The notes: generated by a model not told the origin, from the sequence alone. A DNA stretch of 64,000 nucleotides from Haloferax sp. Atlit-12N (GCF_003383095.1 NZ_PSYW01000002.1:1116001-1180000), one strand, 5' to 3'. Counted from the first letter of the stretch, positions 26,670 to 35,899 are shown. Numbers and translations are program-made.

Positions 26670-27959
26670 ATGCGAATCGAGAACGCGACGCTGGCCGACG
26701 GCCGCGTGGTCGATGTCCGCGTCGAGGACGGGACCGTCGAGGCGGTCGGCGACCTCGACCCCGTCGCCGACGAGGAGACCGTCGACGCCGAGGAGAACCT
26801 GCTTCTACCGGGCGCTATCGACGTGCACGTCCACTTCCGCGAACCGGGCTTCGAACACAAGGAGACGTGGGAGACGGGCGCGCGGAGCGCCGCCGCGGGG
26901 GGCGTGACGACCGTCGCCGACCAACCGAACACGGACCCGACGACGACCGACGGCGCGGGCTTCGACACGAAGGCCGAGCGCGCCGCGAAGTCCTGTATCG
27001 ACTACGGCATCAACGGCGGCGTCACCGCCGACTGGGACCCAGACAGCCTCCTCGACCGACCGCTTTTCGCCCTCGGTGAGGTGTTCCTCGCCGACTCGAC
27101 CGGCGACATGGGCATCGAGGCCGACCTGTTTTCCGAGGCCGCAGAGCGCGCCGGCGAGGCGGGCGTGCCCGTCACGGTCCACGCCGAGGACGCCGACCTG
27201 TTCGACGAGTCCGCCATCGAGGGCGACCTCGGTGGGGTCGGCCACGACGCCGACGCCGACGCGTGGAGCGCCTACCGCACTGCCGAGGCCGAGGCGGCCG
27301 CCGTCGAGCGCGCCGTCCGCGTCGGCGGCGAGACCGGCGCACAGATTCACATCGCCCACACGAGCACCCCCGAGGGCGTGGACGCCGCCCGCGACGGCGG
27401 CGCGACCTGCGAGGCGACGCCGCACCACCTCTTCTTGTCCCGCGACGACCTCGCCGAGTTGGGCACCTACGGCCGGATGAACCCGCCGCTCCGCTCCGAG
27501 GCGCGCCGCGAGGCCATGTTCGAGCGTCTCGCCGACGGCCGCATCGACATGGTCGCCACGGACCACGCGCCGCACACGCGCGAGGAGAAAGAACAGACGC
27601 TCCTCGACGCCCCCAGCGGCGTCCCCGGCGTCGAGACGATGGTACCCCTGCTTCTCGGCGCGGTCGTCGAAGGCGACCTCACGGCCGAGCGCGTCCGCGA
27701 CGTGGTGGCCGCGAACCCTGCCGAGGTGTTCGACCTGCCGCGCAAGGGCCGCATCGAGGCGGGGGCCGACGCCGACCTCGCGCTGTACGACCTCGGCGCC
27801 GCCCGCGAGATTCGCGGCGCGGACCTCCACTCGAACTGCGACTGGACCCCGTTCGAGGGCCACACCGGCGTCTTCCCGGAGTGGACGATGCTCCGCGGCG
27901 AGTTCGTCTGGGACGGCGACGGCTTCGGCGAAGTCGCCGGCGAGAACGTCCGCGACTGA
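26670..27959 (+). CDS. pyrC: Dihydroorotase
   Basis: A 429-residue amidohydrolase of pyrimidine synthesis that closes carbamoyl-aspartate to dihydroorotate. The metal motif DVHVHFREPG has His53 and His55. Later ligands lie in VTVHAED and IHIAHTSTP, and the catalytic Asp is in VATDHAPHT. The substrate-binding arginine in HFREPG and NPPLRSE separates dihydroorotase from hydantoinases. The ATG at 26670 begins the short beta domain common to the class I enzymes. It follows the lipoate ligase-like gene at a distance of 114 bases and is probably monocistronic. Confidence 0.93.
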   Translation: MRIENATLADGRVVDVRVEDGTVEAVGDLDPVADEETVDAEENLLLPGAIDVHVHFREPGFEHKETWETGARSAAAGGVTTVADQPNTDPTTTDGAGFDTKAERAAKSCIDYGINGGVTADWDPDSLLDRPLFALGEVFLADSTGDMGIEADLFSEAAERAGEAGVPVTVHAEDADLFDESAIEGDLGGVGHDADADAWSAYRTAEAEAAAVERAVRVGGETGAQIHIAHTSTPEGVDAARDGGATCEATPHHLFLSRDDLAELGTYGRMNPPLRSEARREAMFERLADGRIDMVATDHAPHTREEKEQTLLDAPSGVPGVETMVPLLLGAVVEGDLTAERVRDVVAANPAEVFDLPRKGRIEAGADADLALYDLGAAREIRGADLHSNCDWTPFEGHTGVFPEWTMLRGEFVWDGDGFGEVAGENVRD

Positions 27960-27990
27960 GCGCGATTGAGCGCGACTGGGGCCCGAACCC

Positions 27991-28443
27991 TCAGAACCGC
28001 GCGGCCACGACCTGCGCGCCCTTCCAGCCGACGCCGACGAGCACCGCGAGCGGTGCCGTCAGGACGACGAGCGAAACTGCCGACCCGGCGAGGCCGCCGA
28101 GTCCGCCGAGTGCGGACGATGCGACGACGGTCGCGAGGAAGCCGCCCACGGCGAGGACCGGCGAGACCAGCGCGTAGGCGAACAGCCAGCGCTGGTTGCG
28201 AGTGAACTCGACGCCGTACCCCGGACCGGGCGGGATGAGCAGGCCGCCCGCGAGGAGGACGAAGCCGGCGACTCCGAACACGAGGAGGAAAAAGCCCGCG
28301 AGTCCGTGGGCGAAGCCGTCACTTCCGGGCGGCGGCGGGGGCATCGTGACGGCGGTCCGCCAGACGAACGCGAGGAGCGCGACCCCGGCACCGGCGACGG
28401 GGAGCTGAAACGACCCGAGGACCGCACGGAGTGACCATCGCAT
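27991..28443 (-). CDS. Four-helix membrane protein of unknown function
   Basis: A 150-residue integral membrane protein with four hydrophobic segments (about 8-30, 50-72, 88-112 and 115-138) and a proline-rich periplasm-facing loop (MPPPPPGSD). No family motif was recognised. It lies convergent to dihydroorotase and divergent from the gene at 28575. Confidence 0.7.
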   Translation of the reverse strand: MRWSLRAVLGSFQLPVAGAGVALLAFVWRTAVTMPPPPPGSDGFAHGLAGFFLLVFGVAGFVLLAGGLLIPPGPGYGVEFTRNQRWLFAYALVSPVLAVGGFLATVVASSALGGLGGLAGSAVSLVVLTAPLAVLVGVGWKGAQVVAARF

Positions 28444-28574
28444 CGGGCCGACTGTCGGCGGGGAGACAGATAGCAGTTCCGTCGTCACCGGGCGTCGGAG
28501 GTCCGGTCGGGGACCGAACAGACCCGATGCAAGCGAATCCTTTTCCCGTCCGACACCCCGAGGGAGTGACACGC

Positions 28575-29096
28575 ATGACCGACGAGCAGACGCCGCCCCG
28601 AGGTCGCGGCCCGAACGCGGACGAACCGCACGCACTCACGGGACTGCTGTCGTTCTGGGAGACGGTCGTGGAGGACGCCGAGGCAACCGCGGCCGAGTAC
28701 GAAGACGAGGGCTGGGAGACGCTCGTGCTCCATCCCGGCGACGTGACGGTGCTGCCGCCGGCGAACCTGCCCGAGGCGACGGAGCGCGTCGGGTTCGACG
28801 TGCTCGTCCCCGGAAGCGAGTTCGAGTCGCTGTCGTCGTGGGTCAAATCGGCCGAGTTCGACCGCTACGACGTGTACCGCGCCCGCGAGGACGACACCGT
28901 GTTCGCCGTCTCTGTCGTGCAGGACGCCGCGGCGTCGAAGGCCGTCGTCGTCCCGCTGTACTACGGACTGGACAAGGTTGACGCGATGGTGACGCGAGCG
29001 CGAGAACAGGGCGAACTCCGTCTTTACGTCCGACCGGTCGAGGCGGACCGACGCGTCGAGTTAGTCCAGTCGGACCCGGAGCCGCTTTTCCCCTGA
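28575..29096 (+). CDS. Conserved haloarchaeal protein (DUF7529-like)
   Basis: A 173-residue acidic protein. The N-terminal helical part (ALTGLLSFWETVVEDAEAT) is followed by an alpha/beta region (TLVLHPGDVTVLPP; VSVVQDAAASKAVVVPLYYG). The general pattern matches proteins I remember as DUF7529, but this was not checked. No active-site motif is evident. The ATG at 28575 follows a purine-rich GAGGGAGTGA, suggesting a ribosome-binding site. Confidence 0.72.
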   Translation: MTDEQTPPRGRGPNADEPHALTGLLSFWETVVEDAEATAAEYEDEGWETLVLHPGDVTVLPPANLPEATERVGFDVLVPGSEFESLSSWVKSAEFDRYDVYRAREDDTVFAVSVVQDAAASKAVVVPLYYGLDKVDAMVTRAREQGELRLYVRPVEADRRVELVQSDPEPLFP

Positions 29097-29145
29097 CTCC
29101 GAGTCGGCGGGGAGTCGGCTCTGAACCGACCCCGACCGCAGGGCC

Positions 29146-29934
29146 TCACTCCTCGTCCGACAGCTCTTCTTGTCGCAGTTCCGTGCTCGCCTCGCGGACC
29201 TCGCGCATGACGCTCGAAATGCGCTCTTCGGCCTCCAGTTCCTCTTCGACCGAGAGGTCCACGCCCTCGACTTCGAGCAGGAACTTGGCGATTTCCGTCA
29301 CCTCGTACATCATCTCGTCGAGTTCCTCGGCGGTGAAGAACCCGGACATCGCGCCGTAGAGGAACGTCGCGCCCGACTTCCGGACCTTGTCGCGGAACGC
29401 CGAGCGGGCCTGATTGACCGCCTGCGGGGTGTAGGTGTCGGTCATGAAGGGGACGAGTTCGGGGAGGTTGTTCCCGATTTTCGTCATCTCGACGCCCGTC
29501 TCGGTCCGGAAGTCGGCGCAGAGTCGCGCGATGGCCCACTCGCGAGCCGTCACGTAGGTCCGCTGGCGGAGGAAGTCGTTGACGCGGTCGTACTGCGCGC
29601 CGTCGACTTTCTTGAACCGGGCGTACTTCTGTACGTCCTCCGGAACGGCGTCTTCGGCGGCCTCAGCGTCTTCAGCGTCCGAATCTGCTCCGGCAGTGGC
29701 GGCCTCGGAATCAACTGAGTCGGTCTCTGAGCCGGTCGCGTCCTCGTCGGCCGCGTCGGCGGCCTCCGAGTCCGTCGGTTCCGCACCCGTCGTCTCCGCA
29801 GTTTCGGCCGACGCGTCTGCCATCTCCGCGTCTGCCGCCGCTTCGTCCGCCTCCGCTCGCGCGTCCGCGTCGGGGCGAGCCGTCTCCTCGGCGTCGCTCG
29901 CGCCCGTCTCGAACTCGTCGGACTCGTCTGTCAT
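29146..29934 (-). CDS. Haloarchaeal DUF5806-like protein with acidic leader
   Basis: A 262-residue protein in two parts. Residues 1-100 are an extremely acidic Ala/Asp/Glu/Thr low-complexity leader. Residues about 100-255 form a conserved helical domain (VQKYARFKKVDGAQYDRVND; IARLCADFRTETGVEMTKIG). I recall this C-terminal domain as DUF5806. A helical fold that might bind nucleic acid or membrane surfaces is conceivable but not shown. It converges on the gene at 28575. Confidence 0.75.
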   Translation of the reverse strand: MTDESDEFETGASDAEETARPDADARAEADEAAADAEMADASAETAETTGAEPTDSEAADAADEDATGSETDSVDSEAATAGADSDAEDAEAAEDAVPEDVQKYARFKKVDGAQYDRVNDFLRQRTYVTAREWAIARLCADFRTETGVEMTKIGNNLPELVPFMTDTYTPQAVNQARSAFRDKVRKSGATFLYGAMSGFFTAEELDEMMYEVTEIAKFLLEVEGVDLSVEEELEAEERISSVMREVREASTELRQEELSDEE

Positions 29935-30053
29935 ACCGCGGGCTACCGCGGCACGGCCGAAAAGGGTTCCGCGACGCGCGGTCCCCCGCCGGCGGGGGTG
30001 TCGCCCCCGATTCCGGGCAAGGGTTTTCTATCACGACCGCGAGATTGGGAATC

Positions 30054-30422
30054 ATGAAGGTACTGCTCGGAATCGGTGGCAGCGACGATTCCATCCGAGC
30101 GCTCGAAACGACGGTCGAACGGACGGCCAACGTGGGCGACGACCTCACGGTCGCCATCGTCGACAACCCGGCCGGCGAGCGCTCGCGCGAGGACATCGAA
30201 ACGCGGGTGACGGAACTGCTCGACGAGCGCGGTGTCGACGCGCCCGTCCGTCTGCTCGACGGCGACCCGGGGAGCGCCCTCGTGGACCTCGCCGAGAACG
30301 AGGGGTTCGACCAACTGGTGCTCGGCGGCGGGGAGACGAGCCCGATGGGGAAGATACAGATCGGCAACATCGCGGAGTTCGTCCTCTTGAACTCCCACGT
30401 GACCGTCACTCTAGTACGATGA
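30054..30422 (+). CDS. Universal stress protein (UspA fold), short
   Basis: A 122-residue UspA-domain protein. The N-terminal strand MKVLLGIGGSDDSIRALE and the C-terminal VLGGGETSPMGKIQIGN replace the usual nucleotide-binding G-x2-G-x9-G(S/T). Part of the phosphate-binding motif is thus altered, so ATP binding is uncertain. It overlaps the downstream acetyltransferase by four bases (ATGA), so the two are translationally coupled. Confidence 0.88.
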   Translation: MKVLLGIGGSDDSIRALETTVERTANVGDDLTVAIVDNPAGERSREDIETRVTELLDERGVDAPVRLLDGDPGSALVDLAENEGFDQLVLGGGETSPMGKIQIGNIAEFVLLNSHVTVTLVR

Positions 30423-30973
30423 GCAACCGAACGTTCTCCGACGCCGTCGCCGACCCCTACGACGCGCCGCCGCTGTCGTTCACCGACAGGGAAGACCGCA
30501 CCATCGAGGTGCGCGCGTACGACGGCTCCGACGAAGAGATGGAGGCGCTCGTCGAGATGTACGACGCGTTCGACCCCTCGGACCGCGCGCAGGGCATCCC
30601 GCCGGGGCGCGAGGACCGCATCCGCGACTGGCTGGAGAACATCCTCGACGAGGACTGCCTGAACGTCATCGCGTGGGACGGCGACGAGGTGGCCGGCCAC
30701 GCGACGCTCGTCCCCGACGGCGACGCCTACGAACTCGCCATCTTCGTCCACCAGACGTACCAGCGCGCCGGTATCGGTACGCGGCTCATCAAGGCGCTCC
30801 TCGGCCACGGCCGGGTGTCCGGCGTCGAGAAGGTGTGGCTCACGGTCGAGCGCTGGAACCGCGCGGCGGTCGGCCTCTACCAGACCGTCGGCTTCGAGAC
30901 GAGCGACGCCGAGAGCTTCGAACTGGAGATGACCATCCGGCTCGCCGAACCTCCGGACGAGGAGGGCGGTTGA
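30419..30973 (+). CDS. GNAT-family N-acetyltransferase
   Basis: A 184-residue acetyl-CoA-dependent acyltransferase. The GNAT core includes VAGHATLVPD (beta 4), the acetyl-CoA pyrophosphate loop in VHQTYQRAGIGTRLIKALL (the Q/R-x-x-G-x-G/A pattern, about 117-135) and the C-terminal VERWNRAAVGLYQTVGFE. Its ATG overlaps the stop of the universal stress protein gene, forming a two-gene operon. Such USP-GNAT pairs recall acetyltransferases controlled by nucleotide-binding stress domains, but the target is unknown. Confidence 0.9.
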   Translation: MSNRTFSDAVADPYDAPPLSFTDREDRTIEVRAYDGSDEEMEALVEMYDAFDPSDRAQGIPPGREDRIRDWLENILDEDCLNVIAWDGDEVAGHATLVPDGDAYELAIFVHQTYQRAGIGTRLIKALLGHGRVSGVEKVWLTVERWNRAAVGLYQTVGFETSDAESFELEMTIRLAEPPDEEGG

Positions 30974-31009
30974 AGGCGACGGGGAGTCACGACGACAACG
31001 ACCTGCGAT

Positions 31010-31465
31010 TCAGACCGAGAGGACGGGCTGGCTGGCGTACAGAAGGACGTACTCGGCGGCCTTGGCGAGCACTTCGCCGGGGTCACCCGAGACAGGTTCT
31101 CGGGGCACGACGATGAAGTCCGCGTTCAGCTCTTCTGCGGTGTCGAGGACGACGCTCCCGGGGTGGCGGAGCTTGCTCGTCCGCGAGAAGCCGTAGGCGA
31201 CCGAGGTGGTGACGGGAACGTCGACGTCGTCGGCGAGGGCCGAGACCGTGTCGGTGACGGCCTTGCTGTCCTCGGCGACGGCGTCCTCGTCGACGACGCC
31301 CTGCTCTATGGCACGGACGACGTCCTCGCCGAGGACGTGGACGGCGTGGACCGTGGCGTCGTACTCGGCCGCGACGGCGGCGGCGTACTCCGCCGCGCGC
31401 GTCGCCTCCTCGCTTTGGTCGACCGGCACGAGGACGAGGTCGATAGAGAGCGGGCGCGATGACAT
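31010..31465 (-). CDS. Universal stress protein, divergent
   Basis: A 151-residue UspA-like protein starting at the ATG at 31465 (VLVPVDQSEEATRAAEYA). The C-terminal ATP-binding glycines are replaced (VPREPVSGDPGEVLAKAAE), so it probably belongs to the non-ATP-binding subgroup. It lies back to back with another Usp gene at 31567, 101 bases apart, implying a shared promoter region. Confidence 0.85.
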   Translation of the reverse strand: MSSRPLSIDLVLVPVDQSEEATRAAEYAAAVAAEYDATVHAVHVLGEDVVRAIEQGVVDEDAVAEDSKAVTDTVSALADDVDVPVTTSVAYGFSRTSKLRHPGSVVLDTAEELNADFIVVPREPVSGDPGEVLAKAAEYVLLYASQPVLSV

Positions 31466-31566
31466 GCTTCCACCTGCGTCGGGCGACGACAAAAAACTCA
31501 CCCCACGGTCCCGACGGCCGGCCGCCCCAGACTGGTTTTATGCCGCCGCGCCGTGAACCCGTGGAC

Positions 31567-32028
31567 ATGTTCGACACCATCGTCATCGCCACCGACGGCT
31601 CGGCGAGCGTCCGCCGGGCGGTCAGCGTCGCCGTCGACCTCGCAGAGCGGTTCGACGCGTCGGTCCACGCGCTGTACGTCATCGACGCCGGCGACGTGGA
31701 GACCGCGCCGGATCGACTCCGCGACGAGATGCGTGACGCGCTCACCGAACGCGGCGAGGAGGCGCTCGCCGAGGTCGAGGCCGCGACCGACCGCGAGGTG
31801 ACCGTCGCGGTGCGAGAGGGCCGCCCCGCGGCCGAGATTTCGAACTACGCCCGCGAGGTGGACGCCGACGCCGTCGCCATGGGCACCCGCGGCCGACACG
31901 GCGAGAACCGCTTTCTCATCGGGAGCGTCGCCGAGCGCGTCGTCCGGACCTGTCCGGTGCCCGTGCTGACGGTCCGCCAGTTGGAAGAGGGGACGACGGA
32001 CTCTCTACTGAGCGACGAAGCCGCCTGA
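31567..32028 (+). CDS. Universal stress protein (ATP-binding type)
   Basis: A 153-residue UspA protein. IVIATDGSASVRRAVSVAV carries the first-strand Asp. MGTRGRHGENRFLIGSVAERV preserves the G-x2-G-x9-G-S motif for ATP. A GTG at 31561 could add two residues. This is the most typical of three Usp proteins encoded in 2 kb (30054, 31010, 31567). These paralogues typically help survival under stress and starvation by unknown mechanisms. Confidence 0.92.
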   Translation: MFDTIVIATDGSASVRRAVSVAVDLAERFDASVHALYVIDAGDVETAPDRLRDEMRDALTERGEEALAEVEAATDREVTVAVREGRPAAEISNYAREVDADAVAMGTRGRHGENRFLIGSVAERVVRTCPVPVLTVRQLEEGTTDSLLSDEAA

Positions 32029-32131
32029 GCGGGCCGCGTGGGTCGGTTCGGTCGCGACCCGCGAGACGTTCGACGCGGTCGCCGCCGACCGAATCGGGAG
32101 GAGTTTTCCCCGTCGCGCCCGAGTTCGGCGT

Positions 32132-33391
32132 ATGGAAGACGAGCTCATCGACAGTTCTCAGCTCTCGCTCCCCCGTAAGTCCGTGCTCCCCGGAGCCGGA
32201 TTCTTCTACCCCGACTCGTTCGACGAAGAACGCGCCGAAGAACGCGCCAGAGAGAAACTCGAAGACGCGTCGGTTGCGGTCGTCACCGACACCGACGCCG
32301 ACGGCCTCGGCTGCGTCGCCCTCCTCCGAGAGGCGTACGACGCCGCCCTCGACGTGGCCGACTTCGAAGAACGCATCGAGGAGAAACTCGCAGACGACGA
32401 GGACGACGAGGAGGAAGACGACTCCGCCGTCGCCGAGGAAGACGAAGAAGCGCGCCCGAAATCGCCGGTCGCGCTGATGGGGTCGAGTCCGTACTCGCTC
32501 GAAGACGACCTCCAGCGCGTCGCCGACTACGCCCCCGAGGGCGTCGAGGTGTACGTCTGTGACCTCTGTCCGGACAAGTTCGAGTACGTTGAGGAGGAAC
32601 TCGCCGCGCTCGTCGAGACGGCGGGCGAGATTCACTGGTACGACCACCACCAGTGGAAGCCGGAGGTCGCCGAGGCGGTCCGCGAGGCCGGCGTCGACCT
32701 CGTCGTTGGCGAGTCCGACGAAGAGTGTTCGACCGACGTGACGCTCCGCGAACTCGACTACGAGTTCGACGAGCGGTTTTCGGAACTCGCGGCCGTCACC
32801 CGCGACCACGACCTCTGGCTGAACGAAGACGAGCGGAGTCAGGACCTCGCGGACTACGCCTACTGGACCTCGAAAGAGGAGTACGTCGCCGTCGTCGGCG
32901 CGTACGGCGCGGACCTCCCGCCGGTCGTCGAGGAGTACATCGCCCACCGCCGCGTCGAAAAGGAGAACCTCATCCAAGCCGCCGTCGACCGCGCCGAACT
33001 GAAGACCGTCGGCGACTGGACGGTCGGCGTCACCTACGGCCGGTGTTCGCAGAACGAGGTCGCCGACGCCCTCCGCGAGGCGGGCGCAGATGCGGCGGTC
33101 GTCGTCAAGCCCGCCGGGAGCGCCAGCATCCGCGGCTCCGACGACTTCGAGCGCTGTCACGAGGTCGCGGACCTCGTCAACGGCGGCGGCCACCCGAAGG
33201 CCGCCGGCTGTAAGCCCGATATCTACGACGACATGCTCGACTACGCCCACCACTGGACGACGCAGGGCGCGACGACGAAGCGCGTCATCCTCCGCGCGTT
33301 CGAGCAGGTCGCCGACGCGGTCGAGAAAGAAGAAGCAGAAGCCGACGACGAGGCGGCCGACGACGACGAAGGCGTCGAGACCGAGCGGTAA
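32132..33391 (+). CDS. DHH/DHHA1-family phosphoesterase (RecJ-like)
   Basis: A 419-residue protein of the DHH superfamily. Motif I DTDADG is at residues 53-58, the DHH motif is in HWYDHHQW (about 167-174), and a later DHDLWLNED adds another acidic metal site. The C-terminal DHHA1 substrate loop is GGGHPKAAG (about 350-358). Residues about 88-110 form a haloarchaea-style acidic insert, and the C-terminus is another acidic tail. It could be a RecJ/GAN-like nuclease, oligoribonuclease or cyclic-dinucleotide phosphodiesterase; the exact substrate cannot be read from the sequence. Confidence 0.88.
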   Translation: MEDELIDSSQLSLPRKSVLPGAGFFYPDSFDEERAEERAREKLEDASVAVVTDTDADGLGCVALLREAYDAALDVADFEERIEEKLADDEDDEEEDDSAVAEEDEEARPKSPVALMGSSPYSLEDDLQRVADYAPEGVEVYVCDLCPDKFEYVEEELAALVETAGEIHWYDHHQWKPEVAEAVREAGVDLVVGESDEECSTDVTLRELDYEFDERFSELAAVTRDHDLWLNEDERSQDLADYAYWTSKEEYVAVVGAYGADLPPVVEEYIAHRRVEKENLIQAAVDRAELKTVGDWTVGVTYGRCSQNEVADALREAGADAAVVVKPAGSASIRGSDDFERCHEVADLVNGGGHPKAAGCKPDIYDDMLDYAHHWTTQGATTKRVILRAFEQVADAVEKEEAEADDEAADDDEGVETER

Positions 33392-33454
33392 CGGCGAACG
33401 CGACTCCGAAGCCGACTCCGAAGCGGAAAACCAGCGTCGAAAGACGGAGGCCGA

Positions 33455-33883
33455 TTACGCGTCGTCGACGACCCAGCGGTCGGAGTACGTCGTCCCGCAG
33501 GTGCATTTGGCGTAGGCGTGGACCACGTCTCCCTCCTCGTAGATGCCGCCGACCTCCTCGTTTTGCTCCTCGGCGAAGGAGAAGATGAACTTCACCTCGT
33601 GATTCTCTTCAGTGGCCGCCTCGGGGCAGGTGCCGCCGCTCAGGTCGTCGTCGATGTCGCCGTCGTTGCCCATGGCGGTCTGGGCGAACTCCATGGCGTC
33701 CATACCCGTGCCGGCCGCGAAGGCGCGGCGGCCGTCGTCACCGGGGACGACGAGGACGTAGCCGTTGTCGACTTCGACGCCCATGTTCGGGAGTTTGCCC
33801 TGGCTGTCGAGGTACTCGTGGGTGAGATAGAGCGCCACGTCGTCGAGGCGCTGGCCTGCGAGGTACTCCGTTACCTTGCTCAT
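33455..33883 (-). CDS. Haloarchaeal DUF5807-like protein
   Basis: A 142-residue acidic protein with three cysteines, two of them in the C-terminal AKCTCGTTYSD. This could be half of a metal site together with Cys in GGTCPEAA. It is conserved in haloarchaea as DUF5807 to my recollection. The CxC near the C-terminus and the overall acidity suggest a soluble metal- or partner-binding protein. No function known. Confidence 0.72.
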   Translation of the reverse strand: MSKVTEYLAGQRLDDVALYLTHEYLDSQGKLPNMGVEVDNGYVLVVPGDDGRRAFAAGTGMDAMEFAQTAMGNDGDIDDDLSGGTCPEAATEENHEVKFIFSFAEEQNEEVGGIYEEGDVVHAYAKCTCGTTYSDRWVVDDA

Positions 33884-33937
33884 ACCCCGCCTAGGGCGGT
33901 CGGCGCGTAAAAGCGGCGTGTCTCGGAGTGCGACCGG

Positions 33938-34375
33938 TCACTCGTCGGGCAGGCCGAACTTCTCGGCGATGCTCGAAAGCGAGTCGTTCGGGCGCTCGGT
34001 GACGCGGTACACCTGTCGGACCCCGGGAACCCGGAGGCCGTACTGGTAGCCGTCGTCCAGTTCGTCGAGTTCGACGGCGTCGCCGTCGGCCCGGTCGTGT
34101 TCTCTGCACCACTCGACGAGCCGATTCTCGCCGTTGTTCGGGGTGCGCGCGAGACGCTTGTTGTCGTACGCGCCGCGAATCACGAGTCCCGAGGCGTCGG
34201 CCGAGAGACGGGCGTGATACGCGGTGCCGCCGAGGTGGAGCCGAACGAACTCGCCGTCTTCGGCGGTCACGTCGTCGGGGACGCGCAGACAGGGGCGGCG
34301 GGTCCCGCCGCTCCGGGCGATGTTCGCGCGGAACGTCTGGACCGACGGATGGTCGGAGGGCAGTTGCTCTGGCAC
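33938..34375 (-). CDS. Conserved haloarchaeal protein (DUF7112-like) downstream of S6e
   Basis: A 145-residue protein starting with GTG at 34375, 24 bases after the stop of the S6e gene and therefore probably cotranscribed with it. It looks beta-barrel-like at the N-terminus (CLRVPDDVTAEDGEFVRLHL; YHARLSADASGLVIRGAYD), reminiscent of a small nucleic-acid-binding fold. I recall the family as DUF7112. Its linkage to a ribosomal gene hints at a translation-related role, but that is an inference only. Confidence 0.75.
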   Translation of the reverse strand: MPEQLPSDHPSVQTFRANIARSGGTRRPCLRVPDDVTAEDGEFVRLHLGGTAYHARLSADASGLVIRGAYDNKRLARTPNNGENRLVEWCREHDRADGDAVELDELDDGYQYGLRVPGVRQVYRVTERPNDSLSSIAEKFGLPDE

Positions 34376-34399
34376 GGGAAAGAGAGGAGTGAGACGGCG

Positions 34400-34804
34400 T
34401 TATTCGTCGTCCGCTTCTTCGTCGTCGCCCTCGCCGAAGGCGGCGGCGACGTCGCCATCACCGGAGACGACCTTCGCGTTGATCTGGACGGTCTCGCCGG
34501 AGACCTCGCGGCCGCGGACGGTGACGCGCTTGCGCTCGCCGTCGCGGGACGGCTTGTAGCCGATGCCGTCTTCGGCGAGGATTTCCTTGAGCGCGCCGCC
34601 GGGGACGTCGGGGTGCATCGGTCGGCCGGCCTTGTCCGAACCGCCCGTCAGTTCGAGCGTGAAGCCGTCGAGACCGACGGCCGCGCCGTCGACCTCGTCA
34701 CCGAGGTCGCGGCCGAGGAATCGGTTTGCGTCCTGTCCTTCGACGTCGACTTGGTAGGTCGCACCGGTGTCGGGGTCGGCGACGACGACCATGAATTCTG
34801 CCAT
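34400..34804 (-). CDS. rps6e: Ribosomal protein S6e
   Basis: A 134-residue component of the archaeal small ribosomal subunit. The conserved core reads [32 protein letters not shown] and [18 protein letters not shown]. An acidic C-terminal tail replaces the phosphorylated extension of the eukaryotic protein. The length matches haloarchaeal S6e. The first gene of a short operon with the gene at 33938. Confidence 0.96.
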   Translation of the reverse strand: MAEFMVVVADPDTGATYQVDVEGQDANRFLGRDLGDEVDGAAVGLDGFTLELTGGSDKAGRPMHPDVPGGALKEILAEDGIGYKPSRDGERKRVTVRGREVSGETVQINAKVVSGDGDVAAAFGEGDDEEADDE

Positions 34805-34958
34805 GCGCGGATGAAAACGGTCGCGGATAAAAAGTACGTCGAAAGCGCGTCTCGGGACCGCACCCGTCGAATCGGGTCGAAACCGTCGAATTCGGCGGTA
34901 TCAGCGAGAACGACGTGTGCTGGCAAGAGTTAACACCTGACACGGCGTACACCGTAGC

Positions 34959-35261
34959 ATGAGCAAGGATATCGCCACGCGTGAGCCTGCAGACCTCGTC
35001 AAAGCCAAATCCAGGGCGCTGGTCGGTCCCGAGCCGACAGACCTCGTCGAACGGCGTCCGGCGGAGTTGGTCGAGCGCCGGACCGACGCGCTCGTCGAAC
35101 GCCGGACGGAGACGTTAGTCGAGGCGGAGCCGACGACACTCGTCAAGCGCTCGTGGTACGAGTGTACTACCTGCGGCTACCGCTCGGGACACGGCGTCTA
35201 CGAGCAGGTGTGCCCGCGGTGCGGCGGGTCGCTGAAGAACATCGGCGTGGCCCAAGAGTGA
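34959..35261 (+). CDS. Zinc-ribbon protein with octapeptide repeats
   Basis: A 100-residue protein. Residues about 27-64 hold five imperfect eight-residue repeats with the consensus (D/E/A/T)LVERRxx. The C-terminal third is a rubredoxin/rubrerythrin-type zinc ribbon with CTTCGYR and CPRCGG (two CxxC knuckles). The charged Leu-Val repeats probably form a helix with one Arg-rich face. Similar haloarchaeal proteins are called rubrerythrin-like, but here only the ribbon is present. Function unknown. It is convergent with the HiPIP-like lipoprotein gene, three bases away. Confidence 0.8.
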   Translation: MSKDIATREPADLVKAKSRALVGPEPTDLVERRPAELVERRTDALVERRTETLVEAEPTTLVKRSWYECTTCGYRSGHGVYEQVCPRCGGSLKNIGVAQE

Positions 35262-35264
35262 GCC

Positions 35265-35783
35265 TCAGACGGCGTACGCAGTCTCATTTCCGTCTCCGCC
35301 CCCTTCTTCTTCGGCCTCGGCCTCCTCGATAGACTCCCAGAGCGAACACCAGTCAGCGGGGTCGACGTAGCCCTCGACTTTCGCGCAGGCTCCGAAGCCG
35401 TCGCCGTTCTTGTCGGGGATGTACTCGGCGCAGTTGCCGCAGTCTCGTCCGGCCTCGGTAAGGCCCGCCTCGACGGCGTCGTCCGCCTCTTGGAACTTGA
35501 CCGCCTCCTTCGTGAACAGGTCGTCGGGGTCCCGCCGCTCGTTCGCCTGCGAGAGCGCGGTCCGGTACGCCTCCGGAACTGGACCGTGTTCGAACTCCTC
35601 CTCGGAGACACCTTCTGGACGCTCCTCGTCGTGGTCGTCGTCCATCGCTTCGGTCGTCGTTGTCGTCTCCGTCTCCGTCTCCTGTTGGCCCCCACCGCCG
35701 CCGAGACAGCCAGCGATACCCACAACCGCACCACTCCCCGCCAGTTCGAGGAACCGCCGCCTCGTTCGGACGAATCGTGCCAT
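35265..35783 (-). CDS. Tat-exported HiPIP-like iron-sulfur lipoprotein
   Basis: A 172-residue protein with a twin-arginine signal (TRRRFLELAG) and lipobox AGC (Cys26), so it is exported folded and anchored to the membrane. A Thr/Glu linker follows. The C-terminal domain has four cysteines at 115, 118, 133 and 146 in the spacing C-x2-C-x14-C-x12-C of high-potential iron-sulfur proteins. Such proteins carry one 4Fe-4S cluster and shuttle electrons at high potential outside the cell membrane. The acidic middle region (50-110) is unusual. Confidence 0.8.
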   Translation of the reverse strand: MARFVRTRRRFLELAGSGAVVGIAGCLGGGGGQQETETETTTTTEAMDDDHDEERPEGVSEEEFEHGPVPEAYRTALSQANERRDPDDLFTKEAVKFQEADDAVEAGLTEAGRDCGNCAEYIPDKNGDGFGACAKVEGYVDPADWCSLWESIEEAEAEEEGGGDGNETAYAV

Positions 35784-35899
35784 AGCCGAAGACTACGTCC
35801 TCAGGCGGGTTCAGTAGGCGCAGCGTTATCACGGGCCATGGTATCTTAACCGTCACAACCCCAGCAGACGGTGAGTTCAGAAAACAGCTCTGAGACGGC

